A DNA stretch of 64,000 nucleotides from Devosia lucknowensis (GTDB lineage Bacteria > Pseudomonadota > Alphaproteobacteria > Rhizobiales > Devosiaceae). The number at the start of each line of letters is the position of its first letter. Position 1 is the first letter of the stretch. Where the stretch lies: NCBI RefSeq assembly GCF_900177655.1, contig NZ_FXWK01000002.1:124001-188000 (forward strand). Reading direction: 5' to 3'. Under the pieces are notes generated by a model. It ran no database searches. It was not told the origin of the DNA and saw only the letters and a list, made by a program, of their open reading frames with translations. This document shows positions 19,746 through 28,696 of the stretch, piece after piece. Position numbers and translations under genes: made by a program.

Positions 19746-20789
19746 TTAGTGGGTCTGGCGCTTGAGGAACGCGACGGTCTCCACTTCATCCTCATCCATG
19801 CCGTCGACTGCCTTGAGGCGTCCCGAACGCCGCAACTCGCCGTCTTGCCAGCTCCTGGGAATGGCGGGGTGGATATAGGATTGGCGGCACACGGTTCGGG
19901 TATTGCCAAGCTTGGCCGCGACCTGATCGATCAGCGCGTTCATGGCGCGGGCCTGTGCGGTCTTGGTCTCGGGCAGTTCGGCGTCGGCGAACAGGCCGAA
20001 GGCCCGCACCGTTCCGGCCCAGGTCCGGAAGTGCTTCGCGGTGAAATCGGGACCCGCGAAAGCCGCAAGATAGTCGTTCACATCGCGCGAGCTGATCGAA
20101 CAGTAGTGACCTTCGTCCTCATATTTGAACAGGTGCTGCCCCGGCAGCTCCTGGAGCGATTTGAGGATATTGGCGATGCGGCGGTCCGCCATCTGCAGGC
20201 GCCATTCCTTGCCCGATTTGCCCTTGAACTGGAACTGCAGCTTGTGGCCGGTAATCTCGACATGGCGTCGCCTGAGCGTCGTGAGGCCGAAGCTTTTGTT
20301 ATCCCGGGCATAGGCCGGGTTGCCGATGCGGATGAGGCTGTTGTCGAGCAGCCAGACGACGGAGGCGACCACCCGTTCATAGCCCAGCGTCCGGCGGCGG
20401 AGGTCGCGCTGCACCTGTTCGCGCAAGCCCGGCAGTGCGGCCGCGAAGGCAGGAAGGGTCTCGAACTTGGTGGCGCTGCGCTGCTCCGTCCATTCGGCGT
20501 GGTAGCGATACTGCTTGCGGCCCTTTTCGTCGCGGCCGGTCGCCTGGATATGCCCGCAGGCATCGCGGCAGATCCACACGTCGGTCCAGGCAGGCGGAAT
20601 GGCGAGCGCCTTGATACGTGCAAGCTCGCTGGCGTCGGGCCTGCTGCCGTCGGGCGCGGTGTAGGAAAAGCCGGTTCCCTTGCGCTGCCGGTGCCAGCCC
20701 GGATCGACGTCGCAGGAAAAGGCCAGCGTCGGCGCCGGGCCCATTTCGTCGGCCCGCATTCTGTCCAGAACTATCCTTGCCAGATGCAT
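19746..20789 (-). CDS. DNA topoisomerase IB, bacterial type
   Basis: 347-residue eukaryotic/poxvirus-like type IB topoisomerase, which relaxes supercoils through a 3'-phosphotyrosine intermediate. The N-terminal domain (DPGWHRQRKGTGFSY) and catalytic region are both present. Catalytic residues include R255 in KHFRTWAGT and the nucleophile Y305 in CRQSYIHP. Start 20789 has AAGAGG 7 nt upstream. The gene is transcribed away from ku, and both promoters in the shared gap look EcfG-type, which suggests a joint DNA-stress role. Confidence 0.92.
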   Translation of the reverse strand: MHLARIVLDRMRADEMGPAPTLAFSCDVDPGWHRQRKGTGFSYTAPDGSRPDASELARIKALAIPPAWTDVWICRDACGHIQATGRDEKGRKQYRYHAEWTEQRSATKFETLPAFAAALPGLREQVQRDLRRRTLGYERVVASVVWLLDNSLIRIGNPAYARDNKSFGLTTLRRRHVEITGHKLQFQFKGKSGKEWRLQMADRRIANILKSLQELPGQHLFKYEDEGHYCSISSRDVNDYLAAFAGPDFTAKHFRTWAGTVRAFGLFADAELPETKTAQARAMNALIDQVAAKLGNTRTVCRQSYIHPAIPRSWQDGELRRSGRLKAVDGMDEDEVETVAFLKRQTH

Positions 20790-20813
20790 GATCTCGCCTC
20801 TTGTCGTCGCTGC

Positions 20814-20839
20814 AATGACGAGGTGGCGCCAAGCGTTCC
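20814..20839 (-). promoter_or_regulatory. EcfG-like promoter of topoisomerase IB
   Basis: On the minus strand, GGAAC (20839-20835), 17 bp, then CATT (20817-20814). This fits GGAAC-N18/19-TT with one deviation from CGTT. It lies 25 bp from the start codon. Its -35 forms half of a 9-bp inverted repeat (CGTTCCGTT / AACGGAACG) with the -35 of the opposite promoter. Confidence 0.5.
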
Positions 20840-20859
20840 GTTTGCGCGCAAAGGTGAAC

Positions 20860-20884
20860 GGAACGGCGTGCGGGTCGCGGCGTT
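20860..20884 (+). promoter_or_regulatory. EcfG-like promoter of ku-ligD
   Basis: GGAAC (20860-20864), 16-bp spacer, CGTT (20881-20884): an exact EcfG consensus match, 30 bp before the ku ATG. Known from Sinorhizobium, the general-stress sigma factor RpoE2 controls some ku/lig genes, so this placement is biologically sensible. Confidence 0.7.
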
Positions 20885-20914
20885 GAGTCGCCAAACTCAG
20901 CGGAGGTACCGTTC

Positions 20915-21811
20915 ATGCCCGCATCGCGTCCGATCTGGAAAGGCCAGCTGCGCCTTTCTCTCGTGTCCATCCCGGTTGAGCTTTTCAGCGCCGCAAAGAC
21001 TGGAGCCAAGCCCAGCTTCCGGCAGATCCATGAGCCGACGGGCAAGCCGATCCACTACGAAAAGGTGGTCGCCGGAGTTGGGCCAGTCGACAAGGACGAG
21101 ATCATCAAGGGCTTCGAATACGAGAAGGGCGACTATGTCCTCCTCACCGATGACGAGATCGACGCCGTTCGCCTCGAGACCCGCAAGACACTCGAGCTGA
21201 CCCAGTTCGTGGGCGCCTGCGCGATCGACCCGATCTACTACGACAAGTCCTATTTCGTCGTGCCGACCGATGAACTGGCCGAGGACGCCTTCCGGGTGAT
21301 CCGGGATGCCCTGCGCAAGACGCAGAAGGTCGGGCTCGGCCAGCTCGCCATGCGCGGCAAGGAGTACCTTGCGGCCATCAAGCCCAGCGGCACCGGTCTT
21401 ATGCTCGAGACGCTGCACTACGAAGATGAAATCCGCAAATCCGATCCGTTTTTCTCGCAGATATCGAACAAGAAGGCCGAGCCTGACCTTCTCGAAGTCG
21501 CCACGGCGCTGATCGAGAAGAAGACCGCCGCCTTCGATGCCAAGGCCTTCAAGGACCACTACCAAGCAGCCCTGCACGAGCTGATCCAGCGAAAGATGAA
21601 GAACAAGGGCCGCAAGATCACCGCCGATGACAGCGACGAGCCCAAGCGCCCAAGCGGCTCCAATGTCGTCGACCTCATGGCGGCGCTCAAGGAAAGCCTC
21701 GAGGGCGGCAAGACCAGTCCCAGCGCGCGTCGCAAGCCAGCCGAGAAGAAGGCGCCCGCCAAGGCAACGGCTAAGAAAACAACGACCACAGCACGCAAGA
21801 AAGCGAGCTGA
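20915..21811 (+). CDS. ku: Non-homologous end-joining protein Ku
   Basis: 298-residue bacterial Ku, which forms a homodimeric ring on DNA ends and recruits LigD. The N-terminal core RPIWKGQLRLSLVSIPVELFSA and the KPIHYEKVVAGVGPVDKDEIIKG-like block are characteristic. The C-terminus is a lysine/alanine-rich tail (about 255-298) typical of DNA-binding extensions. A CGGAGG site precedes the ATG. ligD follows after 67 bp on the same strand and is probably cotranscribed from the EcfG-like promoter. Confidence 0.96.
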   Translation: MPASRPIWKGQLRLSLVSIPVELFSAAKTGAKPSFRQIHEPTGKPIHYEKVVAGVGPVDKDEIIKGFEYEKGDYVLLTDDEIDAVRLETRKTLELTQFVGACAIDPIYYDKSYFVVPTDELAEDAFRVIRDALRKTQKVGLGQLAMRGKEYLAAIKPSGTGLMLETLHYEDEIRKSDPFFSQISNKKAEPDLLEVATALIEKKTAAFDAKAFKDHYQAALHELIQRKMKNKGRKITADDSDEPKRPSGSNVVDLMAALKESLEGGKTSPSARRKPAEKKAPAKATAKKTTTTARKKAS

Positions 21812-21878
21812 CGATGACGTCCTGGCTCCCGAATTTGGCATGTGACACGCTGCTGCGGGTTGGACGGGGCCAACTCAC

Positions 21879-24422
21879 ATGAAGACCACCCCAGGCGACC
21901 TTCTGAAGGACTACAAAGCCAAGCGAAACTTTGCCAAGACGCAGGAGCCCGCTGGCGCCGAACCGAAATCGGGCAGTGGACGCGGCAGCTTCGTGGTTCA
22001 GAAGCACGACGCGACCCGCCTCCACTACGACTTCCGGCTCGAGCTCGACGGCGTGCTCAAAAGCTGGGCCGTCACCAAGGGGCCGTCCAACAACCCGGGC
22101 GATAAGCGTCTTGCCGTGCGGGTCGAGGACCACCCGCTCGAATACGGTGGTTTCGAAGGCACTATCCCCGAAGGCGAGTATGGCGGCGGCACCGTCATGC
22201 TTTGGGACCGCGGCACCTGGGAGCCGATTGGGGATCCACACGAGGGGCTCGAAAGCGGCGACCTCAAGTTCCGCCTATTCGGCGAGAGGATGAAGGGCGA
22301 ATATGTCCTCGTGCATATGAAGGGGCGGGACACCAAGCGCCGGTCCGGCCCGGACCGGGAGAACTGGCTGCTCATCAAGCATCGCGACAGCTATGCCCGT
22401 GACAAGGACACGCTCACCACCCGGTTTACCCGCTCGGTCGATACCGGCCGCGACCTCAAGCAGATCGCAGCCGGCGCCGAGGCGCAGAAAAAGAGCAAGA
22501 CCCAGCCCGATGCGGTCTGGCACTCTGACGCGGAAGAGGCCGAAAAGGCTGACCAGAAGACGCGGATCATCGAGAGCGCGAAGAAAGGCGCTGCCCCCGC
22601 CTTCCGTCCCGTTCAACTGGCAACACTGGTCGACAGCGTCCCGGCCGGCGACGGCTGGGCCTTCGAGATGAAGTATGATGGCTACAGGTGCCTTGCCGCG
22701 ATCAAGGGACAGAGCGTTCGCCTTTATACCCGCAATGGCCTCGACTGGACCGAACAGTTCGGGGCGCTGGTCGAGCCTCTACAGAAGCTCAAGCTCGGCT
22801 CAGCGGTGATCGATGGCGAAATCTGCGCCTTCGACGCCAAGGGGCGGACCGACTTCACCACCCTCAAGAACGTGCTATCCGGGGGCGGGCGGCTCGAATA
22901 TTTCGCCTTCGACCTTCTGGAGCTGGACGGCAAGGACCTCGCCAAAAGGCCGCTGATCGAACGCAAGGCGGCGCTCGAAAAGCTGCTCGGCAAATCGGCG
23001 CGCCAGGATCCGGTCCAATATTCGTCGCACGTCACCGGACACGGCCAGAAAGTGTTCGAAGCCCTGTGCCGCGATGGCCACGAAGGTGTCATCGCCAAGC
23101 GTCTCGCCGACCCCTATCGCGGCGATCGGACCCGCAGCTGGCTCAAGATCAAGTGTCTTAAGCGCCAGGAATTCGTCATCGGCGGCTGGTCGCCCTCCAC
23201 CAAGCGCCGCGGTTTCGCCTCGCTCCTTCTCGGCGTCTGGGAAGATGGCAAGCTGCTCTATCGCGGACGCGTCGGCACGGGATTTTCCCAGGATGTCATG
23301 CTGGACCTCGACGCGCGCCTCAAGACCCTGGCGCGGAAGACCAACCCCTTCGAAGCCGTGCCGCGCGAGCGCGCGCGCGGCGTTCACTGGGTCAAGCCCG
23401 AGCTGGTTGCCGAGATCGCCTATACCGAACTGACCGGCGACGACATTCTCAGGCACCCGTCATTTCTGGGGCTGCGAGAGGACAAGCCCTCAAAGGAGGT
23501 GAAGATGGAAAAGGCCCGCCCCCCTGACAGCGGCGTATCCATTACCGACGAAGAGGGCGAAGAGGTCGCCGAACGCGTCGGGGTTCGCCTTACCTCGCCT
23601 CATCGCGTGGTGTTTCCCGATCAGGGGGTCACCAAGGCGCAACTCGTCGATTACTATTCCGAGGTGGTCGAGGCCATGTTGCCCCATGTCGGAAACCGCC
23701 CGCTGAGCCTCGTGCGCTGTCCGCAGGGGCGCACCAAGCACTGCTTCTTCCAAAAACACGATACCGGCGGTTTTCCCGATCAGTTGCTGTCGCGCGCCAT
23801 TGCGGAAAAGGATGGCGAGAAGAAAGACTATTTCCACGTCGAGGATCTGGCGGGCCTCGTGGCCGGAACGCAGATGAACGTGCTCGAATGGCACATCTGG
23901 GGATCGCGCTTCGATGACGTCGAAAAGCCAGACCGGCTGGTCTTCGACATCGATCCGGACGAGGCACTGGACTTTTCGGCCATTACCAGCGCGGCCATCG
24001 ACATTCGCGATCGGCTGGCAGACCTGGGCCTCAAGAGTTTCCCGATGGTGTCGGGGGGCAAGGGCATCCATGTGATCGTGCCGCTCAAGCCGCAGGCCGA
24101 GTGGCCGGCGGCCAAAACCTTCTGCAAGGATTTCGCCCAGGCCATGGCCGACGACGAACCCGATCGCTTCACCGCCAACATTTCGAAGGCGCGACGCAAG
24201 GGCCGGCTGTTCATCGACTATTTGCGCAACGAGCGCGGTTCGACCGCGATCAGTCCGTGGTCGGTGCGCTCGCGCGGGGGCGCTCCGGTGGCCGTGCCGG
24301 TGGAGTGGGACGAGGTGCCCGGGCTCAAGTCGGCCAACGGGTTTTCGCTGGCGGCCGCGGCTGAACGGGCCAAGGACAAGACCTGGTCAAACTATTTCCG
24401 GCTCAGGCAGGTCCTCAAATGA
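21879..24422 (+). CDS. ligD: Multifunctional ATP-dependent DNA ligase LigD
   Basis: 847-residue end-joining ligase with the domain order 3'-phosphoesterase (about 10-170, HDATRLHYDFRLE at 43-55), ATP-dependent ligase (about 240-540, adenylated lysine K265 in KYDGYR) and primase-polymerase (about 570-847, metal-binding D690 and D692 in FDIDPD). All three activities look intact. The ribosome site before ATG 21879 is weak, so coupling to ku translation is possible. A strong hairpin follows the stop. Confidence 0.96.
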   Translation: MKTTPGDLLKDYKAKRNFAKTQEPAGAEPKSGSGRGSFVVQKHDATRLHYDFRLELDGVLKSWAVTKGPSNNPGDKRLAVRVEDHPLEYGGFEGTIPEGEYGGGTVMLWDRGTWEPIGDPHEGLESGDLKFRLFGERMKGEYVLVHMKGRDTKRRSGPDRENWLLIKHRDSYARDKDTLTTRFTRSVDTGRDLKQIAAGAEAQKKSKTQPDAVWHSDAEEAEKADQKTRIIESAKKGAAPAFRPVQLATLVDSVPAGDGWAFEMKYDGYRCLAAIKGQSVRLYTRNGLDWTEQFGALVEPLQKLKLGSAVIDGEICAFDAKGRTDFTTLKNVLSGGGRLEYFAFDLLELDGKDLAKRPLIERKAALEKLLGKSARQDPVQYSSHVTGHGQKVFEALCRDGHEGVIAKRLADPYRGDRTRSWLKIKCLKRQEFVIGGWSPSTKRRGFASLLLGVWEDGKLLYRGRVGTGFSQDVMLDLDARLKTLARKTNPFEAVPRERARGVHWVKPELVAEIAYTELTGDDILRHPSFLGLREDKPSKEVKMEKARPPDSGVSITDEEGEEVAERVGVRLTSPHRVVFPDQGVTKAQLVDYYSEVVEAMLPHVGNRPLSLVRCPQGRTKHCFFQKHDTGGFPDQLLSRAIAEKDGEKKDYFHVEDLAGLVAGTQMNVLEWHIWGSRFDDVEKPDRLVFDIDPDEALDFSAITSAAIDIRDRLADLGLKSFPMVSGGKGIHVIVPLKPQAEWPAAKTFCKDFAQAMADDEPDRFTANISKARRKGRLFIDYLRNERGSTAISPWSVRSRGGAPVAVPVEWDEVPGLKSANGFSLAAAAERAKDKTWSNYFRLRQVLK

Positions 24423-24423
24423 G

Positions 24424-24447
24424 GGCCGGACCCTGATAGGTCCGGCC
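24424..24447. terminator. Bidirectional terminator between ligD and pfpI-type gene
   Basis: Perfect 9-bp stem GGCCGGACC / GGTCCGGCC with a 6-nt loop, sitting between two converging stop codons (24422 and 24461). It can serve both strands. Confidence 0.65.
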
Positions 24448-24460
24448 ATCGGTCGATCGA

Positions 24461-25072
24461 TCAAGCAGCCTTTTCGCTGACGTCGCCGCTGTGGCGGATT
24501 TCTGTGCCGAGTACCTTGAGGCATTCCCGGATAAAGGCCGCCAGCGCCGTCCAGCCCTTGGCCGAGACCATGGTGCCGTCGACATAGGCTTCGGTCGGCG
24601 AGAGGTCGATATAGGTACCGCCAGCCAGCGTCACTTCCGGCTCGCAGGCGCCGAGCGCCGCGACCTTCTTGCCGCGCACCACGCCGTCGACGGCGATGAG
24701 GATCTGCACGCCGTGGCAGATCGTGAAGATCGGCTTCTTGGTTTCGTGGAAGTGGCGGACCATGGCCTGCACGCGCTTGTCGGTGCGGATATATTCCGGG
24801 CCGCGACCGCCGGCGGCATAGACCGCGTCATATTCTTCGAGACGCACTTCGCTGAAGGTTTTGTTGATCAGCGCGTAGTGGCCCATCTTTTCGGTATAGG
24901 TCTGGTGACCTTCGAAATCGTGCAGCGAGGTGGCGATCACGTCGCCGGCCTTCTTGTCCGGGCAGACGACATGCACGGTGTGGCCCACCGCTTCCATGGC
25001 CTGCTGGTAGACGTAGATTTCGTATTCCTCGGTGAATTCACCGCACAGCATGAGGATTTTTTTGCCAGGCAT
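24461..25072 (-). CDS. DJ-1/PfpI-family protein
   Basis: 203-residue protein of the DJ-1/PfpI superfamily. The nucleophile elbow is AICH-like, seen as FTICHGVQILI with C119-H120, and AAGGRGPEYIR precedes it. Family members act as deglycases, chaperones or amidases; which applies cannot be read from sequence. ATG 25072 is used because GGAGA lies 7 nt upstream and the longer open frame upstream lacks features. It converges on ligD. The hairpin at 25102-25125 insulates it from the sugar importer operon. Confidence 0.85.
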   Translation of the reverse strand: MPGKKILMLCGEFTEEYEIYVYQQAMEAVGHTVHVVCPDKKAGDVIATSLHDFEGHQTYTEKMGHYALINKTFSEVRLEEYDAVYAAGGRGPEYIRTDKRVQAMVRHFHETKKPIFTICHGVQILIAVDGVVRGKKVAALGACEPEVTLAGGTYIDLSPTEAYVDGTMVSAKGWTALAAFIRECLKVLGTEIRHSGDVSEKAA

Positions 25073-25101
25073 TCTCGGGTCTCCAAACGAACGATAGGGG
25101 T

Positions 25102-25125
25102 TGGACCGCGCCGGGGCGCGGTCCA
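25102..25125 (-). terminator. Terminator of ribose-type importer operon
   Basis: 10-bp perfect stem TGGACCGCGC / GCGCGGTCCA with a 4-nt loop, 8 nt beyond the binding-protein stop on the minus strand. It lies ahead of the separately translated DJ-1/PfpI gene. Confidence 0.65.
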
Positions 25126-25133
25126 TTAAGCGA

Positions 25134-26081
25134 TCAGAACGGGGAATCGGGGAAGTAATATTCTTCCGCATTGTCCTTGGTGATCAGCGGGGCGTCGAGC
25201 TTGACGGTGCCGCGCACCGGCGCCTGGCCGTTGAACTGGGCGGCGGTCATGTAGATGGCCGTCTTGATCATGGACGGCGGATAGGGCGTCTCGATCGGCG
25301 TCATGGGGTCGCCGGCCATGACCTTTTCGATGATTTCCTTCATGCCGTTGCCGCCGAGCGCATACTTGATCTCGGTGCGGCCGGACTGTTCGATGGCTTC
25401 GAGCACGCCGAGCAGCATGTCGTCGTCATTGGCCCAGACCGCGTCGATATGCGGGTACTTGGCCAGGTAGTCCTGCATCAGGCTGAAGGCCTCGTCGCTG
25501 TTCCAGTTGGCATACTGGATATCGAGGATCTTGATGTCGGAGCCTTCGAGACCTTCCTGGAAGCCCTGGATACGCTCGTCGTCGATCACGGTCGGAATGC
25601 CGCGCAGTACGACCACGTCACCCTTGCCGCCGAGGTTGTCGACGAGGAACTTGGCCGTGGTCGAGCCCACGGCGATATTGTCGCCGGCAACGTAGAGGTC
25701 CTGGATTTCCGGATCGGTGAGGCCGCGATCGACCACCGTGATGAAGGTGCCCGCGTCGGCAACCGACTGCACCGGGCCGGTCAGTTCGTCCGACGAGAAC
25801 GGCAGGATGACGAGCGCATCGAGATTGCCGGCGGCGGTGAGGTCTTCGAGGGCGCTCACCTGCGCGGCAGCCGAAGGCGAGGTCTTGACGATGACTTCGA
25901 TATTGGGGAACGCCGCCTGGATTTCCTCGGCGGCCTTTTGTGCGTGGTAGACCACGCCGCCCGTCCAGCCGTGGGTCGCTGCGGGAACCGAGACGGCGAT
26001 GGTCCGGGTTTCCTGGGCGAAGGCAGGAACGGCGAGCATCAGGCTCGTCAGCGCGGTGGCGGCAAACAGATTACGATTCAA
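25134..26081 (-). CDS. Ribose-type ABC sugar-binding protein
   Basis: 315-residue periplasmic binding protein of the RbsB/Peripla_BP_4 type, last gene of the gntR-ATPase-permease-binding protein operon. The signal peptide ends near VPAFAQ-E (about residue 22). Mature motifs such as GWTGGVVYHAQKAAEE and DAVWANDDDMLLGVLEAIE are family-like. I start it at TTG 26081: a GGAGG lies 8 nt upstream and no ATG precedes the signal sequence. The ligand is unknown; neighbouring dehydrogenases suggest a polyol, hydroxy acid or short alcohol derivative. Confidence 0.88.
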   Translation of the reverse strand: MNRNLFAATALTSLMLAVPAFAQETRTIAVSVPAATHGWTGGVVYHAQKAAEEIQAAFPNIEVIVKTSPSAAAQVSALEDLTAAGNLDALVILPFSSDELTGPVQSVADAGTFITVVDRGLTDPEIQDLYVAGDNIAVGSTTAKFLVDNLGGKGDVVVLRGIPTVIDDERIQGFQEGLEGSDIKILDIQYANWNSDEAFSLMQDYLAKYPHIDAVWANDDDMLLGVLEAIEQSGRTEIKYALGGNGMKEIIEKVMAGDPMTPIETPYPPSMIKTAIYMTAAQFNGQAPVRGTVKLDAPLITKDNAEEYYFPDSPF

Positions 26082-26140
26082 TGGTATTTCCTCCCAGAAA
26101 TGAAATGGACCTGAAGCATTGTGCAGGCCGTGAGGTCCGG

Positions 26141-27136
26141 TCACGGCTGCTTTGAGAACCTCTGTACGAGCATGGCGATGATGATGATCACGCCCTGCAC
26201 CGCAGCGACGAGGTATTCGGAGATGAAGTTCGAGAGCACCATGAGGTTGGCGATCATCTCGAGGATGACGGCGCCGGCCACGGTGCCCCAGATGCGACCC
26301 TTGCCGCCGCGCAGGGCGGTGCCGCCGATGACGACGGCGGTGATCACCTGCAGCTCCCAGAGCTGGCCGGTGGTCGGCGTGGCGGCGCCGAGGCGGGGCA
26401 CGTAGCAGATGGCGGCGATGGCGACGCAGATGCCCTGGATGACGAAGGCGATGGTGCGGATGCGGCCCACCGAGATGCCGGAGAAGCGCGCGACTTCCTC
26501 GTTGGCGCCCACGGCGGCGCAGCGGCGGCCGAACTTGGTCTTGTAGAGGATGAAGGCGCCCACCAGGGCCACGGCGATCGATACCAGAATGGGGATCGGA
26601 ATGCCCACGAATGTGCCGTAGTAGACGGGCCGGAACGGCTCGCGCAGGCTGCGGTCGAGCGGAATGTTGCCGCCGTCGGACATGAAGGTGATGAGGGCGC
26701 GGAAAATGCCCATCGTTCCGAGCGTCACGATGAAAGGCTCGATCTTGCCCACGGTGACGATGAGGCCGTTGAACAGCCCGCAGAGCGCTCCCACGCACAG
26801 CACCAGCGCCATGCCGGCGATGATGGCATTGCCGCCCATGCTGGGCACCATGGCGTTCATGAACATGATCATGATGCCGGTGACGAAGGCCGTCATCGAT
26901 CCCACGGAAAGGTCGAGGCCGCCCGAGGATATGACGAAGGTGGCGCCTACCGCGATGATGGCGATGAAGGCCGAGCGCGTCACCACATTGGTGATGTTGG
27001 TGGGGGCCAGGAAGTCGGGATTGATGAGAACGCCGACCATGACCAGGATGGCCAGGGCGATGAAGGGACCGATATCGACCCAGTTGATGCGCTGGAGCAA
27101 AGGCTCGCGCGATGGTGTCGCCGCGATGTCGCTCAT
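26141..27136 (-). CDS. Ribose-type ABC permease
   Basis: 331-residue inner-membrane permease of the RbsC/BPD_transp_2 family with 8-10 hydrophobic segments and the conserved GGLDLSVGSMTAF block. It starts directly after the ATPase stop on the same strand (no gap) and precedes the binding protein by 59 bp. It is the only permease in this operon and so is expected to homodimerise. Confidence 0.92.
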   Translation of the reverse strand: MSDIAATPSREPLLQRINWVDIGPFIALAILVMVGVLINPDFLAPTNITNVVTRSAFIAIIAVGATFVISSGGLDLSVGSMTAFVTGIMIMFMNAMVPSMGGNAIIAGMALVLCVGALCGLFNGLIVTVGKIEPFIVTLGTMGIFRALITFMSDGGNIPLDRSLREPFRPVYYGTFVGIPIPILVSIAVALVGAFILYKTKFGRRCAAVGANEEVARFSGISVGRIRTIAFVIQGICVAIAAICYVPRLGAATPTTGQLWELQVITAVVIGGTALRGGKGRIWGTVAGAVILEMIANLMVLSNFISEYLVAAVQGVIIIIAMLVQRFSKQP

Positions 27137-28696
27137 TTAGTGATGTCCTCCTGCCGCGGCGTTCGGTCCGCCGCTTGTGGCCGCCAGAACGACGGCTTCT
27201 TCGGTGATCGCCTCGTCGGCGAATTCGGCAACGATCCGCCCTGCCCGCATCACCAGGATGCGGTCGCACAGGCCCACCAGTTCCTGCAGCTCCGACGAGA
27301 TGACGATGCAGGCCTTTCCGGCCCGGATCAGCGCGTCGATGAAGGCGTAGATCTGGCTCTTGTTGCCGATGTCGATGCCGCGCGTCGGTTCGTCGATGAT
27401 GACGACCTTGGGATCGAGCATCATGATCTTGGCTAGGAGCAGCTTCTGCTGATTGCCGCCGGACAATTGCCCGGCCTCGAGGCGTTTGGAGCGCACCCGG
27501 ATATCGTATTCGTCGACGGCCCGGTCGAGCTCGCGCTGCTCGAGCCCCTGTTCGAGATAGGGCTTGCGATAAAGGCGCGAGAGCGCCGTGAGCACCAGGT
27601 TCGGCGCCAGCCTTTCGCGCAGCAGCAGGCCCTTGCCCTTGCGATCTTCGGTGAGGTAGCCGATGCCTGCCTCGACTCCGTCGGCAACCGAGCCGATCCG
27701 GACGAGCTTGCCGCCTACCCGCACCTGACTAACCTTGGCCGGGCGCAGGCCCAGCAACCCCTCGAACAGTTCCGTGCGGCCGGCGCCGATCATGCCACCA
27801 AGACCCAGCACTTCGCCGGGGCGGGCCACGAGCGAGGCGTCCTCGACGAAACCGGGAACGCTCAGATGTTCGATCTCCAGCACCGGTTCCTCCGAAGAGG
27901 GGCCGCGCTTGGCGGGATAGAGCATAGCGAGCTCGCGCCCGACCATCAGCCGCGCCATGTCTTCCTGGGACACGTCCACCGCGTCATAGGTGCCGATCAT
28001 CTTGCCGTCCCGCAGCACGGTGATGCGGTCGGCCAGCGCCTCGACCTCGTTGAGCCGGTGCGAGATGTAGAGAATTGCGACGCCGCGATCGCGCAGCCCG
28101 CGCACGATGCCGAGCAGGGTGTCGACTTCGGTCGTGGTCAGCACGGCGGTCGGTTCGTCGAAAATCACCAGCCGGTGTTCTTCCAGCAGCGCCCGCGCGA
28201 TCTGCACCAGCTGGCGTTGGGCGATGGGAAGACTGCGCACCAGCGCCCGTGGCGAGGCTGTGCAACCCAGTGCGGCGAGCTTTTGGCTGGCGATGCGCTC
28301 CATGCTGCGGTCGTCGACCACCCCATTGCGCGTCATTTCGCGGCCGAGAAACAGGTTTTCGACGACAGTGAGGCCGTCAGCGAGCAGGATTTCCTGGTGC
28401 ACCAGGGCGATTCCCGCATGCTCAGCCGCAGCCGGGTTGACGAATTCGACCTCTTCACCGGCCAGCCGGATGCTGCCTTCGGTGGGCTTCACGTGTCCGG
28501 AAATCAGCCGCATCAGCGTCGACTTCCCGGCCCCGTTCTCCCCGATGATGGCGTGGATTTCGCCCGGGCGGATATCGAGATTGACGTCGGACAGAACCCG
28601 CACCGAACCATAGGCCTTGCCCAGTCCGGACAGCTGCATCAGCGGTGCCGCATGCCCTGGCGATACCTGTTCGTCGATCATCTCGCCCGCGCTCAT
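27137..28696 (-). CDS. Ribose-type ABC ATPase with two nucleotide-binding domains
   Basis: 519-residue RbsA-type ATPase. Domain 1 has Walker A GENGAGKST (about residues 53-61) and H-loop region YISHRLNEVEALAD. Domain 2 has the degenerate Walker A GMIGAGRTEL usual in this family and the signature LSGGNQQK, followed by DEPTRGIDIG. Its ATG overlaps the gntR stop (ATGA), so the regulator and transporter are coupled. Confidence 0.93.
   Translation of the reverse strand: MSAGEMIDEQVSPGHAAPLMQLSGLGKAYGSVRVLSDVNLDIRPGEIHAIIGENGAGKSTLMRLISGHVKPTEGSIRLAGEEVEFVNPAAAEHAGIALVHQEILLADGLTVVENLFLGREMTRNGVVDDRSMERIASQKLAALGCTASPRALVRSLPIAQRQLVQIARALLEEHRLVIFDEPTAVLTTTEVDTLLGIVRGLRDRGVAILYISHRLNEVEALADRITVLRDGKMIGTYDAVDVSQEDMARLMVGRELAMLYPAKRGPSSEEPVLEIEHLSVPGFVEDASLVARPGEVLGLGGMIGAGRTELFEGLLGLRPAKVSQVRVGGKLVRIGSVADGVEAGIGYLTEDRKGKGLLLRERLAPNLVLTALSRLYRKPYLEQGLEQRELDRAVDEYDIRVRSKRLEAGQLSGGNQQKLLLAKIMMLDPKVVIIDEPTRGIDIGNKSQIYAFIDALIRAGKACIVISSELQELVGLCDRILVMRAGRIVAEFADEAITEEAVVLAATSGGPNAAAGGHH

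Noticed and set aside
17144..19765. Long open frame (873 codons) opposite gcd
   Set aside because: It mirrors gcd on the other strand, is Arg/Asp/Gly-rich with no domain, and reflects high-GC codon bias; gcd itself has clear motifs and a promoter.
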